The translations under genes were made by a program, and so were the position numbers. From NCBI GenBank assembly GCA_022842785.1, contig JALHOW010000009.1, forward strand, positions 62,001 through 126,000: a stretch of DNA of 64,000 nucleotides. The letters run 5' to 3'. Below, piece by piece: positions 12,064-19,912 of the stretch. A model generated the notes under the pieces. That model was not told the DNA's origin and made no database searches. It saw only the letters and a program-made list of their open reading frames with translations. The stretch's first letter is position 1, and every line of letters starts with the position of its first letter. The DNA comes from Hyphomicrobiaceae bacterium. Its GTDB lineage: Bacteria; Pseudomonadota; Alphaproteobacteria; Rhizobiales; Hyphomicrobiaceae.

Positions 12064-13533
12064 GTGAGTCTTCTCGTAAGAAGATCAAGAATAAGAAAGT
12101 TCGGGGTTTTCGCAGGAAGAGATTTCAAAGCCGGTGAATTGATCTACCGCATGAGCGGCCAGCGGATGTCGCGGCTGCGGTGTGCTTCACGAATTCTGGC
12201 GCGCCGCGCGAGCGGCAGTGATCTCCTCCAGGTCCGGCGGAATCTGTACATCCATCTGGATGCGCTATCGAGACGGTTCAATCACAGCTGTGAGGCCAAT
12301 GCGGCCCTGCATCGCTCGAACGCACTCATTGCGCTGGTGGACATCCCCAAAGGCGTGGAGATCACGTTCGACTACGCTGTAACGCGTGTGCCGGCTTTCT
12401 GGTCGCCTTATCGTCGCGTTCGCTGCACCTGCGAAACGGCTGACTGCCGCGGCCATATCCACGATGTCGACTCCGTTCCGGATGAGACCCTGCATCGTCA
12501 TCAAAAAGCGAGCGCTCTGAACGATTACGTCCGCGAGTATCTTCACGCCCGTATTGACCACGCGGCGGAGAGCGGCACGGCATCAGCGCCGACTTTGACC
12601 GTGCAGCCCGCCGTAGCTGCGGGCACGTTCGCCGATGAGAACGGCTTCCTGCTGAAAGGCGGGAGGGTCGGCGCTCTATTGCTGCATGGGCTCGGTGGCA
12701 CGCCCAATGAAATGAGGGACGTGGCCGAGGGGCTCAACGCGGCCGGGATCACCGTCATGTGCCCGCAGCTTGCCGGGCATTGTGGCTCTTACGACGATCT
12801 CAAGGAGACGCGCTGGGCGGAGTGGCTCCGCAGCGCTGAAGCCGGCTTGCTGCGCCTGCGTGCGGAATGTGATTTCGTCGTTGTCGGTGGACTCTCGAAT
12901 GGCGCGGTTCTGAGCCTCTATATGGCGGCGGAGCACCCCAATCTGGTGGATGGCCTAGTGCTCTATGCGCCGACGATCTGGCTGAACGGCTGGGTGGTGC
13001 CACCACATGCGCACTTGTTTCGACTGGTGCAGCACAAGGCACTTGCCGATCGGTTCGATTTTCCGGACCTACCGCCGCATGGGATCAAGGATCCCGTCAT
13101 CCGGCAGCAAATTCACGATGCCATGCACAGCGGCGATTCATCCGTCGCGGGCGTTCCCGTGACGCCGGGCGCGGCTGTGCTCGAACACCGCAGGCTCGTC
13201 AAAGCGACGCTTGCCCGTCTCTCGTCCATTCACCAGCCGACGCTCGTGATGCACGCCCGCGAAGACGACTACGCGGACCTCAACAACGTCTTGCATCTGA
13301 TGCGCAATCTCGCGGGGCCAGTCGACACCGCAGTGCTCGAGGATTCGTACCACATCATCACTGCGGACCGGCAGAAGGACGTCGTCATCACGCGTTCCAT
13401 TGAGTACATCGAGCGCATCTCGAAGCATCATCAACAGGCGCAGTACGTCCGACCCGCCGTCGCAGTACCTGCGCTCGGCATTCAGGGACGACAGCTCCGT
13501 CCGGCGTTCACGGCGAACAGGAATGACCGCTAA
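12064..13533 (+). CDS. SET-domain methyltransferase fused to an alpha/beta-hydrolase
   Basis: This 489-residue two-domain protein starts at GTG 12064. Residues 1-130 are a SET domain: opening RSRIRKFGVFAGRDFKAGE, the pseudoknot motif RFNHSCEANA (N73-C76), EITFDY (99-104) and a post-SET zinc knuckle CTCETADC (C121, C123, C128). SET domains transfer methyl groups from SAM to protein lysines. Residues about 190-455 are a carboxylesterase/monoacylglycerol-lipase type hydrolase: oxyanion loop LLHGLGGTP (207-214), nucleophile elbow GGLSNGA (Ser278), acid Asp402 in HAREDDY and His430 in DSYHIIT. Both sites look intact. The frame is continuous across the junction, so this is one polypeptide, not adjacent genes. 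Substrates are unknown. Confidence 0.85.
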   Translation: MSLLVRRSRIRKFGVFAGRDFKAGELIYRMSGQRMSRLRCASRILARRASGSDLLQVRRNLYIHLDALSRRFNHSCEANAALHRSNALIALVDIPKGVEITFDYAVTRVPAFWSPYRRVRCTCETADCRGHIHDVDSVPDETLHRHQKASALNDYVREYLHARIDHAAESGTASAPTLTVQPAVAAGTFADENGFLLKGGRVGALLLHGLGGTPNEMRDVAEGLNAAGITVMCPQLAGHCGSYDDLKETRWAEWLRSAEAGLLRLRAECDFVVVGGLSNGAVLSLYMAAEHPNLVDGLVLYAPTIWLNGWVVPPHAHLFRLVQHKALADRFDFPDLPPHGIKDPVIRQQIHDAMHSGDSSVAGVPVTPGAAVLEHRRLVKATLARLSSIHQPTLVMHAREDDYADLNNVLHLMRNLAGPVDTAVLEDSYHIITADRQKDVVITRSIEYIERISKHHQQAQYVRPAVAVPALGIQGRQLRPAFTANRNDR

Positions 13534-14597
13534 GGCACAAAACGGGCGCGCTTCAGCTCAGCAAGTTGCTCGAGTATGCGCTCCTCGCTGTCGAAGCACT
13601 CCGTGAAGCCAAGTTTACGGGCCCGCGTCGTGTCCGACATCTGGTCCCAGGTCGCCTTGAACACGTAATTGCCGAAGCCCCAGTTGGCCGCCTTCTCAAA
13701 GGGCACAGGCATGAGGTCGTGCTTTTCGACCATGCGCTGCCAGAGCGGCCCCTTGTCGGCCATGAAGGCGACGAGGTCGATGGTTTGCACGGGACCGGCC
13801 TTCATGTCGAAAAGGTCCGCTATGCGCGGCCAAAGGCTTTCCCAGCGAAAGAAATCGCCGTTCGTGATGTTGAAGGCCTGATTGGCACAGGCCGGTGTTG
13901 TCGCTGCCCAGTGGGCCGCGCGCGCGAGGAGGCCCGCGTCGGTCACCTGATAGACGGAGCGATAGTGTGCTTCGAGGCCTGGGAACTTGAGAGGCAGGCC
14001 GAGCTCCTTCGAGATTGCGGCGTAGACGGCGAGCCCTGCCAAGAGGTTCAAAGGATTACCGATGTTGAAGCCCATGACCGTGTGGGGGCGCAGGCAGGAC
14101 CACGTCCAGGACTTACCGGCCTGGAGGCCCGCTACGTAGTCCTGCTGGTCGAAATAGAAGTTCGGCGCCATGTGGCGCGGATCGTCTTCCTTGGCGGGCG
14201 TTTTGAAGGCGCCAATGTGCGAGCCGTAGTATTTCGTGCCCTGCATGACCTGGATATGCGCGAGCCCCTTTGAGGCGGCTTCCACGGGCTCGACGGCGTT
14301 GGCGAGAAGGGCGAGATTGGCCGCGACGTTGCCGTTGGCCGGGAGGTGCAGCTCGTCAGGCCCGAGCGGCAGGAATCCGCAGTAGAAAATGTGGGTGATG
14401 TCCGCGAGGCCGCCGAGCTTGGCCTTCGCATCCGCCTTGTCGAGCAGATCGACGCCGATCCACCGCACGTTTGGACCCGATTCGCCCGGCGGCCGCCGGC
14501 AGAGCCCCGTCACCTTCCAGCCCGGCCGAGCCGCCAGATCGCGGAGGATGTAGCCGCCGGTGATGCCCGTTGCGCCGATAATCATTGCGTGATTCAT
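13530..14597 (-). CDS. PRISE-like short-chain dehydrogenase (progesterone 5-beta-reductase/iridoid synthase type)
   Basis: This 355-residue extended SDR has an NAD(P)-binding start MIIGATGITGGYILRDLA and GLCRRPPG. The atypical active-site region QGTKYYGSHIGAF and the downstream NFYFDQQDYV are hallmarks of the PRISE group, which reduces activated C=C bonds of enones. The ATG at 14597 has a good AGAAGGG ribosome site; a longer frame to 14699 lacks one. It converges on the SET-hydrolase gene with a 4-base overlap of stop ends and diverges from purS. The physiological substrate in bacteria is unclear. Confidence 0.85.
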   Translation of the reverse strand: MNHAMIIGATGITGGYILRDLAARPGWKVTGLCRRPPGESGPNVRWIGVDLLDKADAKAKLGGLADITHIFYCGFLPLGPDELHLPANGNVAANLALLANAVEPVEAASKGLAHIQVMQGTKYYGSHIGAFKTPAKEDDPRHMAPNFYFDQQDYVAGLQAGKSWTWSCLRPHTVMGFNIGNPLNLLAGLAVYAAISKELGLPLKFPGLEAHYRSVYQVTDAGLLARAAHWAATTPACANQAFNITNGDFFRWESLWPRIADLFDMKAGPVQTIDLVAFMADKGPLWQRMVEKHDLMPVPFEKAANWGFGNYVFKATWDQMSDTTRARKLGFTECFDSEERILEQLAELKRARFVP

Positions 14598-14713
14598 GTT
14601 TATTGCCCTTCTTTGGCTCTTCGATGCGGCGCCGCGGCCCTTGTATCTGCGGCGATGTCCGGGCATGTCTCTGCGACAGGACGATTGTCGGCCCGGCAAG
14701 GCACGAGAGACGC

Positions 14714-14959
14714 ATGAAAGCCCGTATCCGCATCACGCTCAAGAATGGTGTCCTCGACCCTCAGGGCAAGGCCATCCAGAACGCGCTCTCCAGCCTCGGC
14801 TTCAAGGGTGTCGAGGAAGTGCGCCAGGGCAAGTACATCGAGGTCGATCTCGTATCGACGGACGAGGCCGCCGCCCGCACCGAGGTCGAGCGCATGTGCC
14901 GCGAGCTGCTCGCCAATCTGGTCATCGAGGACTACGCCTTCGAACTGACGGCGAAGTGA
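14714..14959 (+). CDS. purS: Phosphoribosylformylglycinamidine synthase subunit PurS
   Basis: This 81-residue subunit bridges PurL and PurQ in the step converting FGAR to FGAM in purine synthesis. Its family features are MKARIRITLKNGVLDPQG, GFKGVEEVRQGKYIEVD and LANLVIEDYAFEL. The start is the ATG at 14714, after GAGAGACGC. purQ follows 16 bases later in the same operon. The usual next gene in many Rhizobiales, purL, is not downstream of purQ here. Confidence 0.93.
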   Translation: MKARIRITLKNGVLDPQGKAIQNALSSLGFKGVEEVRQGKYIEVDLVSTDEAAARTEVERMCRELLANLVIEDYAFELTAK

Positions 14960-14975
14960 GAACGGGGACAGGTCG

Positions 14976-15662
14976 ATGAAGAGCTCGGTAATCGTCTTTC
15001 CCGGAACGAACCGCGAGCGGGACGTGGCCGATGTCCTCGCCGACGTCACCGGCACCGCACCGCATATCGTCTGGCACGGCGACAGCGAGGTGCCGCAGTC
15101 GGATCTCATCGTTCTGCCGGGTGGCTTCTCCTTTGGCGATTATCTGCGTTGCGGTGCCATGGCCGCCCATTCACCCATCATGCGCGACGTCGTCGCCAAG
15201 GCGAAAGCCGGCGTCCCCGTACTCGGCATCTGCAATGGCTTCCAGATACTCTGCGAAACGGGCCTGCTGCCGGGCGTTCTCCAGCGCAATGCCTCGCTCA
15301 AGTTCATCTGCAAGGACGTTTGGCTTAAGGTCGAGAGCACGCGCACGCACTTCACACGCTGCTACAACCAGGGCGAGGTCGCGCAGATGATCTGCGCGCA
15401 TGGTGATGGCAACTACTTCGCCGATCCCGCGACGCTCGACAGGCTCGAAGGCGAGGGGCAAGTGGCGTTCCGCTACTGCGACCCCGCAGGTAATATTACG
15501 CCCGAGTCCAACGCCAATGGCGCACAGCGCAATATCGCCGGCATTTCGGATGCTACGGGCCGGATCCTCGGCATGATGCCGCATCCCGAGAACGCGGCCG
15601 AAGCCATGCTCGGTTCGGTCGACGGCCGCAAACTCTTCGAGAGCCTTCTGGCGGCTGCGTGA
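14976..15662 (+). CDS. purQ: Phosphoribosylformylglycinamidine synthase glutaminase subunit PurQ
   Basis: This 228-residue class I glutamine amidotransferase supplies ammonia to PurL. The nucleophile Cys lies in VLGICNGFQIL, and the His/Glu pair in GMMPHPENAAE. VFPGTNRERDVADVL opens the protein and LPGGFSFGDYLRCGA is typical of PurQ. It is translated with purS (16-base gap). The transcript probably ends in the repeat-rich region after 15662, because purL is absent from the expected position. Confidence 0.95.
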   Translation: MKSSVIVFPGTNRERDVADVLADVTGTAPHIVWHGDSEVPQSDLIVLPGGFSFGDYLRCGAMAAHSPIMRDVVAKAKAGVPVLGICNGFQILCETGLLPGVLQRNASLKFICKDVWLKVESTRTHFTRCYNQGEVAQMICAHGDGNYFADPATLDRLEGEGQVAFRYCDPAGNITPESNANGAQRNIAGISDATGRILGMMPHPENAAEAMLGSVDGRKLFESLLAAA

Positions 15663-15773
15663 GGATCGCGCCTCTGGCGCGAGTGGGGCCTCGGCCCCAC
15701 ACCCCGACCGGGGGACACCCCCGGAACCCCCGCTTTTTATGGATTTGGAGCGTGCCGCAAGCGCACCGCGGTC

Positions 15774-15802
15774 CCTTCTCCCCGTCCTTGACGGGGAGAA
15801 GG
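15774..15802 (+). repeat. REP-like palindrome, copy A
   Basis: A perfect 13-base stem CCTTCTCCCCGTC/GACGGGGAGAAGG with a 3-nt loop is followed by CTAGGATGAGGGG. It matches the reverse complement of copy B in both stem and flank. It may also act as a transcription barrier after purQ. Confidence 0.7.
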
Positions 15803-15861
15803 CTAGGATGAGGGGCGGCCCAATCGCAGACGTCGGCGTATGCCGCGGCCCCTCACCCTAA

Positions 15862-15889
15862 CCCTCTCCCCGCAAGGGCGGGGAGAGGG
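15862..15889 (-). repeat. REP-like palindrome, copy B in inverted orientation
   Basis: A 12-base stem CCCTCTCCCCGC/GCGGGGAGAGGG with a 4-nt loop. Read on the minus strand it is followed by TTAGGGTGAGGGG, matching the copy A flank. The two copies form an inverted pair 60 bases apart, ending just before the stop end of the NIPSNAP gene. Confidence 0.7.
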
Positions 15890-15901
15890 GATGAAGTCTC
15901 C

Positions 15902-16228
15902 CTACTTCACGCTGGAGAATGCCGTCGGCTGGAGGAACTGGTTCTCTATCTTCGCCACGATCGGCCCGTCCTTCTCAGTCTCGGCGCGCTTGGCGAGCCA
16001 CTCGGGGTCGGCCGCGAAGGCATTCCACTTCTTCTCGCGATCCGCCATGCTGTCGAAGGCCAGGAGGTAGTAGAGGGCTTGGTTCGAGTCACCGACCAGC
16101 ACGGTCCAGAACCCGGCCTGCTTGATGCCGTGCTTCTCCCAGATGTTCAGTGTGATCGTCTCGAAGCGCTTCAGCAGATTGGGCAGGCGGCCGGGCACGC
16201 AGTAGTAGACCCTGAGCTCGTAGATCAT
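15902..16228 (-). CDS. NIPSNAP family protein
   Basis: This 108-residue ferredoxin-like (dimeric alpha-beta barrel) protein has the NIPSNAP opening MIYELRVYYCVPGRLPNLLKRFE, then NIWEKHGIKQAGFWTVLVG and LLAFDSMADREKKWNAFAADPEW. Bacterial members are small, of unknown biochemical role, often near catabolic genes. The ATG at 16228 has a GAGGAAACGCC ribosome site. It converges with purQ across the repeat pair. Confidence 0.85.
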   Translation of the reverse strand: MIYELRVYYCVPGRLPNLLKRFETITLNIWEKHGIKQAGFWTVLVGDSNQALYYLLAFDSMADREKKWNAFAADPEWLAKRAETEKDGPIVAKIENQFLQPTAFSSVK

Positions 16229-16510
16229 TCGGCGTTTCCTCTTGCTGGCAGGTAAGATATTAGCTACTGCGGTAGGATATTAGCGCGCCCAAGACGTGCT
16301 CTGAGACGCTACGACGCCGTTTGGTACGCCTCCCCCGCTGGTTGGCACCTCGAATGTAGGCCTATTTCGGCTGGTTTGGCCACCGGCCACGAACGTTCGC
16401 GCCCGATATATCGGCGCCACTTTCCAGCTAAGCATTTGAAACTGCATAATAAGGGCCAGCTTGCCATGCGCAGCTTCCAGGCCTTCGCCTGCTAACCATG
16501 CAAATTTGGA

Positions 16511-16552
16511 GTGCGCCGCACAAAAATCGCCCTTGTAAATGGTGCGCCGCAC
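16511..16552. promoter_or_regulatory. Two identical palindromes at a small-RNA promoter
   Basis: The 11-base sequence GTGCGCCGCAC occurs at 16511-16521 and again at 16542-16552, 31 bases apart (three helical turns). Each is a palindrome around a central base. The second lies between the -35 and -10 boxes of the small-RNA promoter and the first just upstream, an operator arrangement for a dimeric repressor. The remaining sequence from 16229 to 16510 shows no gene. Confidence 0.5.
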
Positions 16553-16561
16553 ATTTAAATA
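16533..16561 (+). promoter_or_regulatory. Sigma-70-type promoter of the small RNA
   Basis: -35 TTGTAA (16533-16538), 17-nt spacer, -10 TAAATA (16556-16561). Transcription would start near 16568, exactly at the first hairpin of the small RNA. Confidence 0.55.
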
Positions 16562-16567
16562 TTGTCT

Positions 16568-16650
16568 TGCGAGAGCGATCTCGCAGCCCTCCTTTGGGCG
16601 TTTCCTCCCTAGACTTGGGCCGTTCGGAATCCGGACGGCCCCTTTTTTTA
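16568..16650 (+). ncRNA. Small RNA of probable alpha-r8/MmgR type
   Basis: About 82 nt with three parts. Hairpin 1 is GCGAGA-GCGA-TCTCGC (16569-16584). Hairpin 2 is GCCC/GGGC with a TCCTTT loop. A single-stranded TTTCCTCCCT (16601-16610) then AGACTT precedes a strong terminator stem (GGGCCGT.CGG/CCG.ACGGCCC, 16617-16641) and T7. To my recollection, UUUCCUCCCU directly before the terminator is the hallmark of the alphaproteobacterial alpha-r8 (MmgR) family, whose length is similar. Such RNAs pair with ribosome-binding sites and use Hfq. The family match is from motif memory, not a covariance search. Confidence 0.72.
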
Positions 16651-16766
16651 TCCGATGCGCGTGAGCGCGGCGCAGGCCCGCGCCGGGACGGGGTGACGGA
16701 TTGCGTCTTGCGGGCTATAGACCCGCGCGCAGCCTGAAATTTCTATCCCGAAAGACCCCGTCCGAT

Positions 16767-17651
16767 ATGTCCGACACCATTGCCGTGAACGCCGCCCTTC
16801 TCGAACGCCTCGTGGCCGCATTGGAGCGCATGGCGCCGCCGGCCGCGCCGCCCGTCGATTTCGACACGGCCGAGGCCTTTGTCTGGCAGGCAAATCCGGC
16901 TGCGTTCGTGCCCGTGCCGCACGTCAATCGTCAGCCGCTGGCGCTTCTCAAGGGCATCGAGCTGGCCTCGGACCAGCTTCTGGAGAATACGCGCCGCTTC
17001 GGCAAGGGGCTCCCCGCCAACAATGCCCTGCTTTGGGGCGCCCGCGGCATGGGCAAGTCCTCGCTCGTCAAGGCCGCGCACGCCGAAGTCTCCAAGGAGA
17101 TGGCCGCCGCCGGAGCCAAGGGCGGCCTGAAGCTCGTCGAGATCCATCGCGAGGACATCGATTCGCTCCCGGCCTGCCTCAGCTACATGCGCTCGAGCAG
17201 GCACAGCTTCATCGTCTTCTGCGACGACCTCTCCTTCGATCACGACGACACGAGCTACAAGTCGCTCAAGGCCGTGCTCGAGGGCGGCATTGAAGGACGC
17301 CCGCAGAACGTGCTCTTCTATGCGACGTCGAACCGCCGCCACCTCATGCCGCGCGACATGATGGAGAACGAGCGCTCGACGGCGATCAATCCGTCCGAAG
17401 CCGTGGAGGAGAAGGTCTCGCTCTCCGACCGCTTCGGGCTGTGGCTCGGCTTCCACAATGGTAGCCAGGACCAGTACTTCGACATGGTGCGCAGCTATGC
17501 GGCGCATCATGGCCTCAAGATCAGCGACGCTGAGCTGATTGCCGAGGCGCGCGAGTGGGCCATGACGCGCGGTGGGCGCTCGGGGCGCGTCGCGTGGCAG
17601 TTCATCCAGGATCTGGCAGGGCGCCTCGGCGCCACGCTGGTGAGCGATTAG
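16767..17651 (+). CDS. DUF815 family AAA+-type ATPase
   Basis: This 294-residue P-loop protein has Walker A LLWGARGMGKSSLVKA (about residues 89-104) and Walker B-like FIVFCDDLSFD, with the DUF815 pattern YKSLKAVLEGGIEGRPQNVLFYATSNRRHL and EEKVSLSDRFGLWLGFH. Members resemble DnaA/DnaC-type AAA+ ATPases; their role is not established. The start is the ATG at 16767 (MSDTIAVNAALL). It opens a co-directional run continuing into a dehydrogenase (54-base gap), aldo/keto reductase and bolA. Confidence 0.85.
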   Translation: MSDTIAVNAALLERLVAALERMAPPAAPPVDFDTAEAFVWQANPAAFVPVPHVNRQPLALLKGIELASDQLLENTRRFGKGLPANNALLWGARGMGKSSLVKAAHAEVSKEMAAAGAKGGLKLVEIHREDIDSLPACLSYMRSSRHSFIVFCDDLSFDHDDTSYKSLKAVLEGGIEGRPQNVLFYATSNRRHLMPRDMMENERSTAINPSEAVEEKVSLSDRFGLWLGFHNGSQDQYFDMVRSYAAHHGLKISDAELIAEAREWAMTRGGRSGRVAWQFIQDLAGRLGATLVSD

Positions 17652-17704
17652 GGTGGCGTCGTGCGTCCCGCACCACGCCCGAGCAAGATGAGGGAGTGGG
17701 TGCG

Positions 17705-18544
17705 ATGACGAAGACGACAGTGGCCATCATTGCCCAGGGCGCCATGGGCGCTGGGACGGCGGCGCGGCTCACGTCCAACGGCGTCGACGTGGTGACTTGG
17801 CTCGAAGGCCGCAGCAGTGCGAGCCGTGCCCGCGCCGAGAAGGCCGGGATGCGTGGTGTCGACCTCGCTGGCATTGCCGCGGCCGATATCATCCTCTCGA
17901 TCGTGCCGCCGAGCGATGCGCTCAAGCTCGCCGAGCAACTTGCGCCGACACTCAAGGCATCCAAAACCAAGCCGCTCTACGCCGACATGAATGCCGTGAG
18001 CTCGGCCAAGGTAGAGCAGGTGGCAGCGGTCATTGCGCCGACCGGCTGCACGTTCTCCGACGGTGGTATCATCGGTCCGCCGCCGCGCCCCGACACGCAG
18101 AACACCGTCTATTTCTTCTCCGCCATTCCGGCCGATCGCGTCGCAGCGCTCGGGAAGGGTGGGCTCCAGGTGAAGATGGTCGACGGCCCGATCGGTGCGG
18201 CCTCGGCACTCAAGATGTCCTATGCCGCCATCGGCAAGGGGCTTACGGCGCTTGCTACGGCCTCGATCCTGATGGCTGACAAGTATGGTGCCAAGGAAGC
18301 GCTGCTCGAAGAGCTGCAGCGCAGCCAGCCGAACATTCTGAAAGGTGTGAGCTGGTCGGTACCGGACATGTTCGTCAAGGCGTATCGCTTCGTCGGCGAG
18401 ATGGAGGAGATCGCCGAGCAGAGCGGGCGCAAGTCCACCGCCGCGATCTACAATGGAATCGCCGACCTCTATCGCGAGATCGCCGCCGATCAGGATGGTC
18501 CGAAGAAGGACGTCGCGACGCTGGAGAAATTCTTCAAGAAGTAG
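17705..18544 (+). CDS. 6-phosphogluconate/3-hydroxyisobutyrate dehydrogenase-like protein with DUF1932 domain
   Basis: This 279-residue beta-hydroxyacid dehydrogenase has the NAD(P)-binding turn VAIIAQGAMGAGTAARL (variant of GxGxxG), VVTWLEGRSSASRARAE, a substrate-site region SDGGIIGPPPR, and GAASALKMSYAAIGKG containing the catalytic-type lysine. The C-terminal helices match DUF1932. The substrate is unknown. The ATG at 17705 is chosen because homologues start at the beta1 strand; the frame extends further upstream inside the DUF815 gene. Confidence 0.82.
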   Translation: MTKTTVAIIAQGAMGAGTAARLTSNGVDVVTWLEGRSSASRARAEKAGMRGVDLAGIAAADIILSIVPPSDALKLAEQLAPTLKASKTKPLYADMNAVSSAKVEQVAAVIAPTGCTFSDGGIIGPPPRPDTQNTVYFFSAIPADRVAALGKGGLQVKMVDGPIGAASALKMSYAAIGKGLTALATASILMADKYGAKEALLEELQRSQPNILKGVSWSVPDMFVKAYRFVGEMEEIAEQSGRKSTAAIYNGIADLYREIAADQDGPKKDVATLEKFFKK

Positions 18545-18594
18545 CGCAGTAACGAACGGCTCGAAGAAGCCGGCGAACCAAACGGGAGGTTGGC

Positions 18595-19593
18595 ATGATC
18601 GAGAAACGCACACTCGGCAGAACCGGCGAACAGGTGTCAGTGCTGACATTTGGCTGCGGCGCGGTCGGCGGCTTGATGGTCAAGGGTGATGCGGCCGAGC
18701 AGGAGCGTGCGGCCGCGCTGGCACTCGAACATGGCGTGAATTTCTTCGATACGGCGCCGGGCTATGGCGATGGCGTTTCCGAGGTCGATCTCGGAAAGCT
18801 GCTGAAGAAGCTCAAACCCAAGGCACTCATTGGCACCAAGGTGCGTATTCCCAGTGGCGATCGAGGCGCCATCGCCGCGCGCATCAATGCGTCGCTCGAG
18901 GAAAGCCTCAAGCGCATGGATCGCGATCACGTCGATCTCTTCCAGCTGCACAATGTACTCTCGCCCGATGGTGGCGGCGAGAGCCTGACGGCGGCGCAGA
19001 TCCTCGCTGATGTGGTGCCGGCCTTCCAGAAGCTGCGTGATGCCGGCAAAATCCGCTATCTGGGTTTCACTGCGCTGGGTGACATCGGCGAGATCGACAA
19101 GGTCGTCGCCGCTGGCGTCATGGACTCGGCGCAGGTTTGCATGAACGCGCTTAACCCGTCCGCCGTCGCGTCGATGGCCGAGACGTATCCGGCGCAGGAC
19201 TATCGCCGCCTCATGGTGCGTGCGCGCGACGCCGGCATCGGCACGATCTGCATTCGCGTGCTCGCGGGCGGTGCGCTCAGTGGCGAGACGGGGCGCCATC
19301 CGCGCGGTTGGGCGGTTGTGCCGCCCATTGGATCGGGCTCGGACTACATGCGTGATGTCGAGCGCGCGCGACGCTTCCGGCCGCTCGTCGAGGAAGGTCA
19401 TGCAGGCAGCCTGACGGAACTGGCCATCCGCTACGCGCTCGCCCAGCCCTCGCTGTCGACCACGCAGGTCGGCGTCGCGACCTATGAGCAGGTCGCCGGT
19501 GCCATCGATGCCATCGAGAAGGGGCCGCTGCCACCGGTTGCCATGGCGCGCGTGCGCGACATCCAGCAGACGTTCGTCGGCGAGCCGCGCTAG
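18595..19593 (+). CDS. Aldo/keto reductase
   Basis: This 332-residue (beta/alpha)8 oxidoreductase has LGRTGEQVSVLTFGCGAVGGL, the catalytic Asp/Tyr region VNFFDTAPGYGDGVSE, lysine in ALIGTKVRI, and DHVDLFQLHNVL, the AKR signature. It reduces aldehydes or ketones with NADPH, or works in reverse. It is 51 bases after the DUF1932 dehydrogenase and 42 before bolA, so all three are probably one transcript with a sugar or hydroxyacid theme. Confidence 0.88.
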   Translation: MIEKRTLGRTGEQVSVLTFGCGAVGGLMVKGDAAEQERAAALALEHGVNFFDTAPGYGDGVSEVDLGKLLKKLKPKALIGTKVRIPSGDRGAIAARINASLEESLKRMDRDHVDLFQLHNVLSPDGGGESLTAAQILADVVPAFQKLRDAGKIRYLGFTALGDIGEIDKVVAAGVMDSAQVCMNALNPSAVASMAETYPAQDYRRLMVRARDAGIGTICIRVLAGGALSGETGRHPRGWAVVPPIGSGSDYMRDVERARRFRPLVEEGHAGSLTELAIRYALAQPSLSTTQVGVATYEQVAGAIDAIEKGPLPPVAMARVRDIQQTFVGEPR

Positions 19594-19634
19594 AGTAGGC
19601 CGAACGACACCCTAGATTCCAAGGAGCCCCGCCA

Positions 19635-19871
19635 ATGCCGATGGACGCCAGCGAGATCGAGAAACTCATCAGGGAGCGCTTTCCGGGCGCCGAGGTAACC
19701 ATCAAGGATTTGGCGGGTGACGGGGACCACTACGCGGCGCATGTGATCGCGCCGCAGTTCAAGGGCAAGACGCGCGTGCAGCAGCACAAGATGGTCTATG
19801 ACGCGCTCGAAGGCCGCATGGGCGGCGTGCTGCACGCCCTCGCACTCACGACGGCACCGCCGAAGGATTGA
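19635..19871 (+). CDS. bolA: BolA family protein
   Basis: This 78-residue BolA fold has MDASEIEKLIRERFPGAEVTIKDLAGDGDHYAAHVIAP then KTRVQQHKMVYDALEGRMGGVLHALAL. The HY and conserved C-terminal His match the BolA2/BolA3 type that shares a [2Fe-2S] cluster with monothiol glutaredoxin. The ribosome site is AAGGAGCC. In many alphaproteobacteria bolA is next to grxD; here grxD lies 4.5 kb downstream, beyond an isomerase-like gene and a TRAP transporter. Confidence 0.93.
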   Translation: MPMDASEIEKLIRERFPGAEVTIKDLAGDGDHYAAHVIAPQFKGKTRVQQHKMVYDALEGRMGGVLHALALTTAPPKD

Positions 19872-19912
19872 TTTCTCACGACGTGCCAATGATCGAACAA
19901 AAAGCAGGAACC

